From contig JAZHRO010000019.1 of the NCBI GenBank assembly GCA_037157565.1, positions 61,068,501 to 61,132,500 of the forward strand: 64,000 nucleotides of DNA. Direction: 5' to 3'. Positions within the stretch are counted from its first letter, which is position 1, and the number at the start of each line of letters is the position of its first letter. A program made the position numbers and the translations under genes. This document shows, in pieces, positions 1 to 11,324 of the stretch. This DNA comes from Thalassia testudinum. Lineage: Eukaryota; Streptophyta; Magnoliopsida; Alismatales; Hydrocharitaceae. The notes under the pieces are model-generated. The model saw nothing but the letters and a program-made list of their open reading frames with translations. It was not told the DNA's origin and made no database searches.

Positions 1-1704
1 TCCCCCCTGAACATGTCCTATAGCATCACCTGCTGCTGCCGGAGGTGAATGATTAACTGGCCTGTTGCTGCTGCTACTTTGCTACAGCTGGTGATGGTGG
101 CCAAAAATGGAAATGAGTAAACTCGCCCATTAGGCACTAGGAGTATGAGAGAATGCAGGACATCAGTAATCAGTGGCCTATAACTTGGCTCTAGCTGGAC
201 ACATGGAACAGCAACAGCAGCAACCTACAAGATCACATTTCCACTTTAGAATATAACTTAGAGGAACATAACAAGCGTACAATGTTGATACCTAAAACAT
301 TCATTATGTCGCTAATCACAGGATCCACAATATTTGGAAGCTTTGTTCTATTTGTGAGTTGTGGGATAGCCTGTAAGATAAATAGCACACAATTAATTTT
401 ACTATATATATACGCCTCATTGAAGCAAGAAGAGATGGCCTATTTACGATGCACTGAAAAATAACTGGAATTACCTATGTAACAATAAAGTGGCATTGAG
501 AAGGTGCCATCTTTTCCACAGGTTTTCCTCACACCACCATATGCTATTGCTGCTGGTATTCCGCTGCTGCTGCTAACAAATGTAGCCTGTTGGTGAACCA
601 TCAGCTGCCTGCTAGGACAAGTTTAAGCATCAAGTTTCGCCAAATTAGGCATTGACAGTGGACTCAACAAAGAACGTTTTGGCATGAATTTCGAGCAAAT
701 CAGATAGGGTGCAGCTTTAGAGAAATCTCTCAAGCTCAACAATCAAAGTTTGAAAATTGAGATTGACATGCTGGTAATCAAATCAGTAGCTGCTATTGAA
801 AATAGCCTCAAAATTTCCAAGAACTTTTCTCCATAAACTACGCTAATCAAGAAAACTCTAAAAAAAATTTCATTGAAATCAGAGTTTCCTAGAAAATATG
901 AAAATTCCTGAAAGTTGCTGCACAATAGCAGCAATTCAGTTCAACACCCCTGCTCTAATTGGTCAATATCTAGCAGCACACTTGGAGTTAGAAGACGCAA
1001 CATATACCGTTTGAAAGCTCATTTAAAGATCTATCCTCAGCCAAAAATTCAAAATTTTTGTACGTACATAAAGGGTCAAATTTATTCTGGAAAATTCTGT
1101 CAATCAAAGCCCACAGATCTGAGATTGCGAAACACGCTGTCGCTTTCGAAATTTAATCTTTGCACATACTCAGAGTTAGGTATGCAAAAAAGTATGAGAG
1201 TGATAGCCCACATCAGTATGCATCTTCAGTAGCCATCTCAGAATTTTTGGCATGCAATTCAACCCCGAACTCAGTCAATGAATGCGATGGATATAATGAA
1301 ATAGAGAAGGAAACAGAACACGCATGGGGATTTGATGAATCGGGATTTTGCGTGAATCTTCCCCGGCAATAGCACCACTAATCGGAACGTCGCGATCAGC
1401 AAAACAAACACGCTATCGTTGTATGTGGCTTGCGATGCTGCAAATCAGAAATAAAAAATGGAAGATAAAATGCACATAATAGGAGGGGCAACAAACCAAA
1501 TGGAAAACTTACAATTACTGTCAACTTATCAACAAGACACAGAAATCGCAAATCCTGGGGGGGGGGGGGGGGGGGGGGGCGCGTGGCCACATGCCCCCAC
1601 TGGCCTCCCCTTAACTCTGTCCATGCTTTATCAGGAAAGCTTCCAAGAAAACCATGTGCCAACATCCCATTTTGACAGGGACTTAATTAAAAATTCAGTG
1701 GTAG
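1..1704. other. No gene recognised; flank of the copia insertion
   Basis: This stretch has only short open frames without recognisable domains or consistent coding character. It contains several CTG/CAG-type trinucleotide patches (about 50-80, 200-220 and 540-580) and an uninterrupted 23-base G run at 1557-1579. I see no LTR, terminal inverted repeat or RNA gene in it. It is the left flank of the copia insertion, whose target duplication starts at 1705. Confidence 0.5.
1557..1579 (+). repeat. Poly-G homopolymer, 23 bases
   Basis: An uninterrupted run of 23 G on the plus strand (4 + 10 + 9 across the lines). It could form a G-quadruplex and is a likely polymerase-slippage or assembly-length error site. 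The open frames on both strands across it (Gly or Pro runs) are artefacts of the homopolymer. Confidence 0.95.
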
Positions 1705-1709
1705 TATTA

Positions 1710-1866
1710 TGTTAACATAAAGTGTTTTTATGTTTTATGTTTTTTCTTATATGAGCTTATGGGTGTGTAGCTCCTGAGGGGTAGTGCTGTACTTTCACCT
1801 TTTAGTCTCTCTCTATATAAGAGAGCCTAGGGTTTTCTATAACAAGTTGAATCATTTCATCAAACT
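1710..1866 (+). repeat. 5' LTR of the copia element
   Basis: Begins TGTTAAC and ends CAAACT, directly before the primer binding site. A TATA element (CTCTATATAAG, about 1811-1821) marks the promoter that would drive the element. The end is fixed by the target duplication and by the PBS starting at the next base. Confidence 0.93.
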
Positions 1867-1879
1867 TGGTATCAGAGCC
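1867..1879 (+). promoter_or_regulatory. Primer binding site (initiator Met tRNA type)
   Basis: TGGTATCAGAGCC lies immediately after the 5' LTR. This is the usual plant PBS complementary to the 3' end of initiator methionine tRNA, used to prime minus-strand cDNA synthesis. Confidence 0.93.
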
Positions 1880-2049
1880 ACAATCTTAGATCGGTGCCCT
1901 AGGTACCCCACCCAAGTAGGCCTCCAACCCATCCACCAAATCCTTCTCTTCTCCTCTTTCTCACTGTTGCTGGTTTTCTCTTAGCCGGCAGCAGTAGCAA
2001 CAACTGCAAGAGTGTCAGCCCTCATCTATAGCAGCGTGAGGAAAGGGAG

Positions 2050-2400
2050 GGGCTTCACTGGCGCCACCAGTGGGCTACCCGAGCCCAGTAGCGCTACCCA
2101 GTACCGTCGGTGGCCTCCTACAGTCTTTAACAGTGCCGTCGCTACCCAGCAGCGCCACCCAGCACCGCCGGTGGGCCTCCTATAGTGCTGCCCAACACCG
2201 CCGGTGGCCTCTTGCAGCCTCTAGCAGCACCGCCGCTACCCAGCAGCGCCGCCCAGCATCGCCGGTGGGCCTCCTGCAGCCTCTAGCAGTGTTGCCTAGC
2301 ACCATCGGTGCACCTCCTACAGCCACTAGCAGTGCCGCCGCTCCTACTGGCTCTCAACAGGGACGAAGGGCCCCAGCGGTGCCATCCAGATCTCCCCCAA
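2050..2400 (+). repeat. GC-rich imperfect direct repeats where copia gag should be
   Basis: Between the PBS and the protease, the place of gag, lies a GC-rich stretch built from imperfect copies of a block containing CTACCCAGCAGCGCC, CAGCACCGCCGGTGG and GCCTCCTGCAGCCTCTAGCAG. Two longer copies start near 2137 and 2230, about 93 bp apart, with degenerate copies on both sides. The open frame across it (2070-2411) encodes only a Ser/Pro/Ala/Arg-rich repetitive peptide with no gag or CCHC motif, so I do not call it a gene. Confidence 0.7.
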
Positions 2401-2685
2401 GTATGGTTTAGGGGGCCTCCATCTTCTGATCTTTGCAGCAAACTCTCCAATGGAGCACTTGTCATACCGCTTACAACGACCCTAGTACTCTCTTCCACCT
2501 TCGCTTGCAGTCCTGTTGGGATTGGCATCCTAACTGGGTGTGAAAAAAAAAAACCCAGGTAGAGTACCAAGTCTTTTCCAAATTTATTGGTGTTCGCCGA
2601 ATAGTGGTATGACTTTCTCCAGTTTTATAGATTATTTTTGGGGTGTGTATTCCCATTTTTCTTGGGTGTGTTCTACTTGACACTT

Positions 2686-5600
2686 ATGGCAGAATTTGTG
2701 AGTCTCGTACGTAAGGAGCATTACAAGAGCCACCATGGAGTAGGGTGGCTGATTGACTCTGGTATGTCATAGCATTTGTGCGGTGATCAAACCTATTTTC
2801 GTTTGGTACAATCTGTTCCCCCAGGAAGGATTGTACAGGTTGCTGATGGTAGATACACCCCTGTTAGGGGTAAGGGGGAGGTGTCTGTGACTCCCAGTTT
2901 GCAGCTGTCTGGTGCATTGCACGTACCAGAATTCCCACTGAGTCTGTTGTTGGTTAGCCGAATCACGAAGGATCTCAACTATAGAGTCATCTTTGATGAT
3001 GTCAGATGTGTTGTTCAGGACAAGCTCACTAGGAGGATTGTTGTCAGGGGTATGGAGGAGAATGGTGTTTATCGTCTGGGATAGGAGCCATTTTCAGGGG
3101 TTACTCGATATGGTAGTGGGAGTGTTCTACAGTGGCACGTTCGTCTTGGCCACTTGTCTCTAGATCACCTCAGGAGGGTGATACCACATATTTCCCTAGC
3201 TGCTACCATACAGTGCAATGCTTGCCAATTGGGTAAGCACCATTGATCCTCTTTTCCAGTTAGCATATCTCTTGGATCTTCAACATTATTTCAGTTGCTC
3301 CATATGGATGTATGGGGACCGAGTAGAGTCCCAGACCGGATGGGACACTGATACTACCTGGTTGTCGTAGATGATTTCTCTAGAGCCACATGGGTGTTCT
3401 TGCTGAAAAGTAAGGCAGAGGTTGGAGATGCATAGAGACCCTTCTTATGGAGATCAGCACACAATATTCAGCCACAGTGAAGATAGTGCAGACTGATAAT
3501 GCTCTTGAGTTCTGCACTGCCAGACTTAAGGAGGTCTATAGGACCGATGGGATTTTCCACTAGACTACTTGTCCTCACACTTCACAGCAGAATGGGGTTG
3601 CAGAGAGGAAGCACAGGCACTTGTTAGATGTTGCTCGTACACTATTGATTCATCATAATGTACCGCAGAGATATTGGGGGGATGCAGTTCTGACTGCAAC
3701 TTATCTCATCAATAGGATGCCCAGCCCAGTTCTTCATGAGCAGATACCGATTCTTCTTCTACATTCAGACTACGAGTTATTTCATGTGCCTCCTAGGACC
3801 TTTGGATGTGTTGCGTTCGTCCATGTGCCGTCACTTGGTCATGACAAGATGGCTCCTCGCACTATTAAGTGCGTATTTTTGGGGTACTCTAGGACACAAA
3901 AGGGGTACCGTTGCTATGATCCTTTACAGAACAGACATTATGTTAGTGCTGATGTGATTTTCCATGAGGATACGCCATATTTTTCACTCACTGGACATAG
4001 GAGCTCTTGTTCCGTGTACAGAGACTTAGGTGTCTACTTCTCAGTCCAGACCTCTAGTTGATAGACAGATGAGTTCTTTCTCCTGGGATGACTTTGAGAA
4101 ATTGCACGGGCCATTGCATACCTATCACAGGCATCATACTACCTTTCAGAGGCCTCCTCTCTCACCAGTGACTGATGGTTCACAGGTAGTTGAGAGGGTA
4201 CCTGATGCCAGTGATAGTTTGGTTAGACCTGACTTCCCAGACAGTGCAGATCACCAAAGTGGCGAGGCTCCTTCTGCAGCAACTCAGTTAGAGGTACTAG
4301 ATGATTCAGATCTCCCTATTGCAATTAGGAGGGCATCGCACACCTGTGAGTCCAGATACTGGGTCACAGGTAGCTTGGCTACCAATGGTCTTGCTCCTCA
4401 GTTTAGTAGCTTCTGTCAAGCCCTTACAGCGTCACACATTTCGTCTACCTACCAGTAGGCCATGCTTGATCCGAAGTGGCGTCAAGCCATGGAGGATGAG
4501 ATGCCAGCACTTCGAAGTAGACAGACTTGGGATCTCATCTCACTTCCTACTGGCGCACGACTGGTTGGCTCCTGACGGGTCTTTGCCTTGAAATACAACC
4601 CTGATGGGTCTATTTCAAGGTATAAGGCCAGGCTACTAGCAAAGGGGTTCACTCAGACATATGGGGTGGACTTCTTTGATACTTTCTCCCCTGTTGCGCG
4701 GCTTGCCACTATCCAGATACTTATTTCTGTTGCTGTTCACAGAGACTGGCCATTATACCAACTGGACGTGAAGAACGTCTTTCTCTATGGTGATCTTCAG
4801 GAGGAGGTTTATATGCAGCAGCCCATGAGTTTCTAGGTTCAGGGGGAGTATGTGTGTAGATTAAGAAAGGCAATCTATGGTTTGAAGCAAAGTCCCAGGG
4901 CATGGTTTTAGAAGCTATCAGATGTGCTTCACCAGATTGGTCTGAGTCTCTCTACATCAGATCACTCCTTATTTACCAGGAAGACTGACAGGGGGATTGT
5001 GACACTCCTGGTATATGTTGATGATCTTATCATCACCGGAGATGACAGAGACAGGATAGATGAAGTTAAGAGGCACCTATCAGAAAAATTTGTCATTAAG
5101 GATTTGGGACAGTTGAGGTATTTCTTAGGCATTGAGGTTGCACGTGGCAGGGATGGAGTGGTGCTTTTGCAGAGGAAGTATGCTCTTGATCTTCCTTAGG
5201 AGACTGGCATGTTAGTAGCTAAGGCTGCAAATATTCCCATGGATCCCAAGGTCCATTTATACGATGAGAAATCTGAGGTGGTTGACAGTAGAGCATACAG
5301 GCAGCTGGTGGGTAAGCTTCTTTACCTCACCATCACTCATCCAGACTTGTCTTTGTCTGTTGGTAGTCTTAGCCAATTTATGGATAAGCCAATTAGGCAG
5401 CACTGGGAGGCTGCAATGCAGGTGCTCAGGTATGTGAAGAAAGCACCTGGATGAGGATTATTGTTCCGTAAGGGAATGCCCATGGGGATTGTAGCATACT
5501 CTGACGCTGATTATGCTGGCTGTGTTGGGGACAGAACATCCACCACAGGTTTTTGCACCTTTGTTGCAGGCAACCTGGTTACCTGGAGGAGCAAGAAGCA

Positions 5601-5962
5601 AGTGGTTGTATCTAGATCCAGTGTGGAGTCAGAGTATAGGGCCATGGCCTAGACAGCCACTGAGATGGTTTGGGTTAAGTATGTTTTGTCAGATCTTCAT
5701 GTTTCTCTGGATAGCTCTATGGAGATGCGATGTGACAACAGAGCAGCGACCTACATTGCCAATAACCCTATGTTTCACGAGAGGACAAAGCATGTAGAGA
5801 TTGACTGTCATTACACTGAGATCTCATTCAGCGTTGGGTTTACATACGAGTATCACTTCTGAGGAGTAGGCTGCAGATATCTTCACAAAGCCCTTGGCGA
5901 GATCTGCCTTTGAGGCGTGTTGTTCCAAGCTAAGCATGATAGATATTCATGCTCCAACTTGA
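2686..5962 (+). pseudogene. pol: Ty1-copia pol polyprotein (protease, integrase, RT, RNase H), degraded
   Basis: The frame can be followed from an ATG at 2686. The protease motif WLIDSGM (2746-2766) has lost the usual DSGA/T alanine or threonine. The gag-pre-integrase and zinc region follows (WHVRLGHL near 3133, then a C-x2-C at about 3213-3224). The integrase core has its three acidic positions: HMDVWGP near 3300, QTDNALEF near 3490 and NGVAERKH near 3590. The RT includes [13 protein letters not shown] (about 4620), [18 protein letters not shown] (about 4765) and YVDD at 5014-5025. RNase H runs about 5480-5810, ending near the conserved KHVEIDCH. The authentic C-terminal stop is TGA at 5960-5962. 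In-frame stops occur for example at 3561, 4456, 4834, 5197, 5452 and 5650, and frameshifts near 3435, 4020, 4570 and 5860. Non-functional. Confidence 0.93.
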
Positions 5963-5969
5963 GGGGGAG
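5961..5969 (+). promoter_or_regulatory. Polypurine tract of the copia element
   Basis: GAGGGGGAG directly precedes the 3' LTR and overlaps the pol stop codon. It is the normal plus-strand primer site for LTR retrotransposons. Confidence 0.88.
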
Positions 5970-6126
5970 TGTTAACATATAGTGTTTTTATGTTTTATGT
6001 TTTTTCTTGTATGGGCTTATGGGTGTCTAGCTCTTGAGGGTTAGTACTGTACTTTCACCCTTTGGTCTCTCTCTATATAAGAGAGCCTAGGGTTTTCTAT
6101 AACAAGTTGAATCATTTCATCCAACT
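5970..6126 (+). repeat. 3' LTR of the copia element
   Basis: Same length as the 5' LTR (157 bp) with 10 substitutions and no indels by my alignment. It begins TGTTAAC and ends CCAACT; the next five bases, TATTA, are the second copy of the target duplication. Confidence 0.94.
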
Positions 6127-6659
6127 TATTACATAAGCTAAGTAAGAATAACCATCTTCATACTATAGCTAAAACTTGTATATTTTGGAAAATAAGAAGC
6201 TAGAAAAACATTTGACTGATGGAATGTGCTGAGTGTGTGCCATGCCACACGAACTGCTGAATATAGTGGAACTTTGAACTTAAATTAGCCAAACAAAAAT
6301 GGCTCCATTTGATGTTAAGCAAATAGGCTAGCGATCAGTTGAAAATGGAATGAATATAAATACCTTAAGTTTCTTTGTGCCAAATGAAGAATCAGTTGCC
6401 AAAAGACTTTGATGCCCAAAATGAATCAATTTCTCATCCTACCTAGAGCTTGTTTGCTCCCAGTTGTTGGCATCTGTAAAAAGCCAGTAACTTGGATAAA
6501 GTCAGAAGCCAATAACCAAAACATAATTCTTCTTTTTATTTTTTAAAAACTAACTAAAATATAAACATAATGAGAGTACAGTCAAACTATTTTCTATAAA
6601 GATTTACAGGAAAAACCATGATATGTTTCAATTTTCCAAACAAGAATTATACTTGGCGT
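6127..6659. other. Flanking AT-rich DNA, no gene recognised
   Basis: AT-rich sequence between the copia element and the candidate left end of the CACTA element. No open frame with recognisable domains, no repeat structure and no RNA gene seen. Confidence 0.5.
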
Positions 6660-6720
6660 CACTAGAAAATTAAAGAAGAAACTTTCTGCGACGACGATTA
6701 AAGCAAGTTGAGAAAAATAT
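6660..6720. repeat. Candidate left terminus of the CACTA element
   Basis: The sequence starts CACTAGAAAATTAAAGAAG and continues with a TGCGACGACGA block. CACTA at the tip, then an A-rich stretch and a GCGACGAC block, are what CACTA ends often look like, and it lies about 1.2 kb from the end of the Transposase_24 gene. No matching right terminus was found, so the 3-bp duplication (it would be CGT) cannot be verified. An alternative CACTAAAAAAAAAGGG occurs at 7315. Confidence 0.3.
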
Positions 6721-8911
6721 TTACTACAACTAAGAAAGTTTGTGATTATGTTTCAAGGATATCTTATAGAAATGTGAATGGGGGTGCCTTTTCTTTTTAG
6801 AGAAAGGCCGGTGTTAACTTAATATATCAATCTCACAAAGTGTATGATGAAGCTGCAACTTGCAAATGAGATACCTTGATTTAATGCATGAACAAGTAGA
6901 TTTCCAGATTTTTGGATTTCTCTGTTCTTCATACGACAGTAGTGAATCATGAACACAACATTACCAATGGGAACAAGAAATAGCTGCAGCATGGAAAAAT
7001 CATAAACTTTAACTCAGCATTTGCATCCATAAAAAAAGAAGCAAACCTAATTTCAAAGGTTCTATGTTCAGTCAATATGAACTTCAATTTTCTCTCCATG
7101 ATCAACAACCTAGATGTTGTCAATTTCATTAAACGCTTAAAAATCAATATTTTGGAACTTTTCTCTCCATGATTCATAGAACCCATCAAGTGTATAAATC
7201 CTTTACCTTTTCAATATTGACTTCATATGGCTTCTAAAAATGAAATTGAATTTAAGTTGCAAAATGAAATTGAATTTAATGGATTTATAATAAATTCTAT
7301 GAAAGAAAAGAAATCACTAAAAAAAAAGGGTTTCCATTAGAAACTGATGTTTCTCAAGTAACATTTCAAGAGTGAGATAGTATCTTCACAATCTCAAACA
7401 CTAAGCAAAATCCTTCTTAAAAATAAAAAAAATCAAAATAATTCTTGTCTTCAGCATGCTCCTTCGCAAGATCACTCTTAAAGAGCACTAATTTCAACTC
7501 ACATTTTGCTGGCCCAAGCTTCCAAATGGATTGTTGATATTTTGATGACCCTAACTAAGTAAATTAATGAATAATGCAAAATTTACATTTTAAAAACAAT
7601 CTTAAAGGATCAGTGCTAAAATTTCCTATGGAAGAGGTCGAGTGATAGGTGTACCACATTGGAATCCACCTCCTTGATTATGGTAACCAACCTGCAAGTA
7701 AAATTGACATTATACCTAATACATGTAATAAAGAATATTTAGGAATCAATAAATAAAGGTTACTTAAAAATTAATGAAAACAAACTTGTGGGAGAGAGTA
7801 CGGAACCGGATAGAAAGGGCGACTTGAATATTGGTTGGCCATGATATTATTTAAATTTGTGCTACACCTCCATCTTGGTAGTGGCTATTGCCACTACCAT
7901 TACTGAATCCTCCATTTGAATTCTCAGGCAGCTAAAACATTTAAATCAATTTAATATATACACTGATATAAATTTTATTTTCAAGTCTAGTACCTATTAC
8001 CTGATAACTTGAGTGAGAGGATTTTTGTCTCATTTCTTGGATTTGTTGTTTCAGTTGCTCAATTACGGTGTTTTGGGATGATGCAAGGTCTTTAAGCTTC
8101 TTCAATCTTTCCTATATTAAAGAACAAAATAATATAAATATAGGTGTACTTGAAGAAATATAATTTTATTAAAAAAATTACCTCTTTGTCATCATAATGC
8201 ATCCCATTAGATTCTTGGAATACTATATTGATAGATGAACAATTGGAATGATCATGCCCAATCCCAAGATTGTGAATGTAATCCTTCCTTTTAGGTTTTA
8301 GGACATAGTTATATGCCTCCTCCTCGATATGTGAATGGGGTAAGTTCTCCATAGCTGATTGTGTATCCTCCACACGATCTTCAATGTCATACTAAATTCA
8401 AGGATAAGAAAAAAAGAAATAACTAGATGTATATGTTACAACCATTGTTAATATAGAAAGTGCTAATCTAGGCTTAGCACTAGTCCTTAGTTACGATAGA
8501 TCCTTTTCTTCATATCCATATTATTTGGTTCCCTTCCTAATTCCTTTGTCTAAAAATGAAAAGAGCATATAAAGTCAATGTCCATTTTTAAGTAAAATGA
8601 ACATTAGTCAAAACTATACATTACCATTTCTTCGCTTATGTTCGTCATTGATAATGTTCCGCAGTTGTGATTTAACTTCTTGTTGTTATGATTCCTATTT
8701 ATTTTAGCCTTTTCCTATAGAAAAGAATAGAGACAAATGATTTTATCAATTTCATATAAGCTTTGACACATTAATATTCCATGGTATAAAGATAAATAAA
8801 TCTCCCATACCTTTGATTTGAGTGACTCCCACTCACAAACCAAATTATCAACTTGACTAGCACTAATACATGGATCCTTCTCAATGTAGACCTTAAATCT
8901 CATAGGGTCCT

Positions 8912-11324
8912 TGTCACGACCCGGTCCCAAATCCCGACAGGATCTGACGCTGGCTCTCTTCGGTTTATTCCAAGATCTAGTCGTCCAACAAGAAATAACC
9001 AAGTAACATTCAACAAACCACAATCACACAAGTACAGTAACTAAGCAAAAAGAAAGTTTCAACAGGTGGAAAGAGAACAGTGATATTACAGCCATCACAT
9101 CAAAGAGTACATGTAACAGAATACAAACTATAAAGCTCACTAGCAGGCAGTAGAACTAAAGCTAGGCTCGACTAGGCCCAGCATCCTCAGCAGCCGGTGG
9201 CTCGGGCTGCTTAAATCCCTGACCTATACAGAATATATTTGACTGGAGTCAGCTAAAGTTGAGTAGAGTGGTGGCTAAGAATTAACATGCATTATCATAA
9301 AGTTTTCCATTTTTTAATTATATTATACATGTGGGTGCGTAGAGATCTTTAATTAGGATTTGTTAATTAATCATCTGGTTCCCTCTAGGAACGATTTTGC
9401 TTGCAGCTTCCCGTGATATAGGATGCCCACGTGGCACTCTCCTGGCTGGGGGAGTCCCACTGTGGTAGTCCTATACTCGGTCCACTACCCCGAGGTCACG
9501 ATCGGGACGTAGCGATGACTACGACACGCGTGATAAGCGCATGGGTAGCTACCCCGCATTGGCATGTGGTCAGTCGTTTCCGCTAGCAGGTACGCCTCAA
9601 CGTACAGTGTGGAATAGTGTAGGGCCTTGCCCTCTCAGAACAGAACAGGGGTCTTGCCCCTCCTCAGTCCGCGTACCCTCGTCTGACTACCCCGGTTTGC
9701 CCAATGGGCTGACGAGAGTCGGTGTAGGGTGGCCATACCTAGCCTCGGGCCCCCTGGGGTGGATAGCTCCCCCTTACACTAAGTAGCTCACCTCGGTACC
9801 ACGTACACGAGGGCCAGTAAGAGTCGTCGTAGAGTGGCCAAACCCACCCCGGGTCCCAACCCACAGGCGGTAAACTCCCCTCTACACTACAAGGGATAGT
9901 TGCTCTCTTCGGTACTACGTACACGAAGGTCAGCTTACCTCCCTTAACAGCTGTTCATAGGCAGCAAATTCCCAGAACCATCTGGTTCTTCGAGGTACGG
10001 TGTTCATGTTTACATTCCCCATGGGGTTCGTACAGGAATTTCTTTATCACATCCGGGTTGGAATGTTCGGGACAATAGCTCAATTTCTATTTTATTATAG
10101 TAGGGGTCCATTTTAGCTAAAAACAGGCAGTTTTTAATTACTCAATTATTCACATGCAGTAGGGGTCCATTTTAGCTAAAAACAGGCAGCTCTTGATTAC
10201 ACAATCATTCACATGCAATTTCTTCTGACCCTAGTGTTCATGCCAAGGCCTAGGGTTCAAGAATCTTTTCTCGAATATATGTTTATTCCTTCCTAGGGTT
10301 CATCTCAAGTCCTAGGATTACTTACTCGCATGTATTAAATTTGAGATTTAAGGTTGTAACCACTCTACCTGGGTAACCGGGTGGAATGGGGGCTCGTACA
10401 GTGGCTCCCGACGTCTCCACAGGTCCCGTACACCCGACGAACTGGAGACCTAAACACGAATTGATGGGCCAAAAGGTTCAGAAGGATGTAAACAAGGTAT
10501 CATTATACAGAGAAACTTGTATGGAAAATAGAGACGGTTCGTTTGTGAAAAAGCGACAATAATAGGGCCTTACACGACCCCAAAACATGCTATCAGATGG
10601 AAATCAGACGTCTGGGAAAGGTCCCGGACGTCTTAAAATAGTTCTCAGGGATACCTCTGTTGGTGTTCTGCTATCAGACGTCTGGAACTTAAAGCAGACG
10701 TCCAAGGACTTTGTCAGACGTTTGGGAGTGCTTCCGAACGTCTGAAATTTCCTCGGCTACGCTCCCTCCCTCTGACACATACGTACGTTGTCAAGACTTG
10801 TCAGAGAGGAAAAGTACGGAAAGATCTCTACTAGACGTCTTGCCATACCTTCGGACGTCCGGTAAGACGTTTGGGTATCTCTCCAATTGTCTGATTCTGC
10901 GGAAAAATGACTTCCGTGGAATTGCTCTGGCTCCCCTTGCCTGCAGGTTTGCGGCAGAACGGTGTTGCGCCCTCCGCTCCCGTGCTTCCTCTCGCTCGGG
11001 TGCTCCGCTCTCACTTGCTCTCAGCTATGGGATGGCAACGAAGGGGAGGGGGAAGAGGTATATAAAGGGAGAGGAGGTGAGGGGAGCGGAGAGGTGAGCA
11101 TGGGCGTGGAGTGGCATCGCAGGAGAATGCATGGTGAGGCGTGGTGAGGTGCAGAGGGGGAGGAAGCATGGTGCTCGTACGCTGCGCGCTAAAAGCATTT
11201 CTAGATGTCTGGTGAACATCCCAGATGTCCGGACAGATGTCTGGTGAACATCCCAGATGTCCGGACAGATGTCTGATGAACATCCCAGACGTCTTAAATG
11301 GCCAAGGGGTGGTGGGTTGTTTTA
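8912..11324 (-). mobile_element. Solo LTR of a Ty3-gypsy family (AGACGTCT-bearing group), inside a CACTA exon
   Basis: The plus strand starts TGTCACGACCCGGTCCC and ends GGGTTGTTTTA. The first 90 bases resemble, base by base, the reverse-oriented solo LTRs at 27346 and 57993 (GTCGTCCAAC.AG.AAATAACC block). The 5-bp duplication GTCCT is perfect (8907-8911 and 11325-11329). Deleting the insertion restores an uninterrupted reading frame in the host exon (..WETFKDPMRF..). Orientation is inferred from similarity and from a TATA-like element read on the minus strand near 11066-11056. The right tip is TA where CA is expected, probably a point mutation. No interior is present, so it is a solo LTR. Confidence 0.88.
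11203..11294 (+). repeat. 32-bp tandem repeat, about 2.8 copies, inside the solo LTR
   Basis: Units start at 11203, 11235 and 11267. Each contains AGATGTCTGG, TGAACATCCC and AGATGTCCGGAC. The AGATGTCT elements are CpG-decayed versions of the AGACGTCT palindrome found throughout this LTR group; the last partial unit still ends in CAGACGTCTT. The array is in the first 125 bp of the LTR as read on the minus strand, in its U3 region. Confidence 0.9.

Larger units (their letters stand above)
1710..6126 (+). mobile_element. Ty1-copia LTR retrotransposon, full structure but gag-less and decayed
   Basis: Two 157-bp LTRs (1710-1866 and 5970-6126) enclose a 4.1-kb interior with a primer binding site, a protease-integrase-RT-RNase H pol and a polypurine tract. 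The 5-bp target duplication TATTA is present at 1705-1709 and 6127-6131. The LTRs differ at 10 of 157 positions by my count (about 6.4 percent), so the insertion is not recent. The LTR ends are TG..CT, not TG..CA, in both copies. Domain order (integrase before reverse transcriptase) defines Ty1-copia. A recognisable gag is missing and pol has many stops and frameshifts, so the copy cannot be autonomous. The lineage within copia is not resolved. Confidence 0.95.

Noticed and set aside
2070..2411. 113-codon open frame in the copia leader
   Set aside because: It translates the GC-rich repeats into a low-complexity Ser/Pro/Ala/Arg peptide; no gag motif and no codon evidence.
7315..7340. Alternative CACTA left end (CACTA followed by an A run and GGGTTTCC)
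   Set aside because: Possible, but poly-A after CACTA is weak evidence; the site at 6660 also has the GCGACGAC block. Neither can be verified without a right end.
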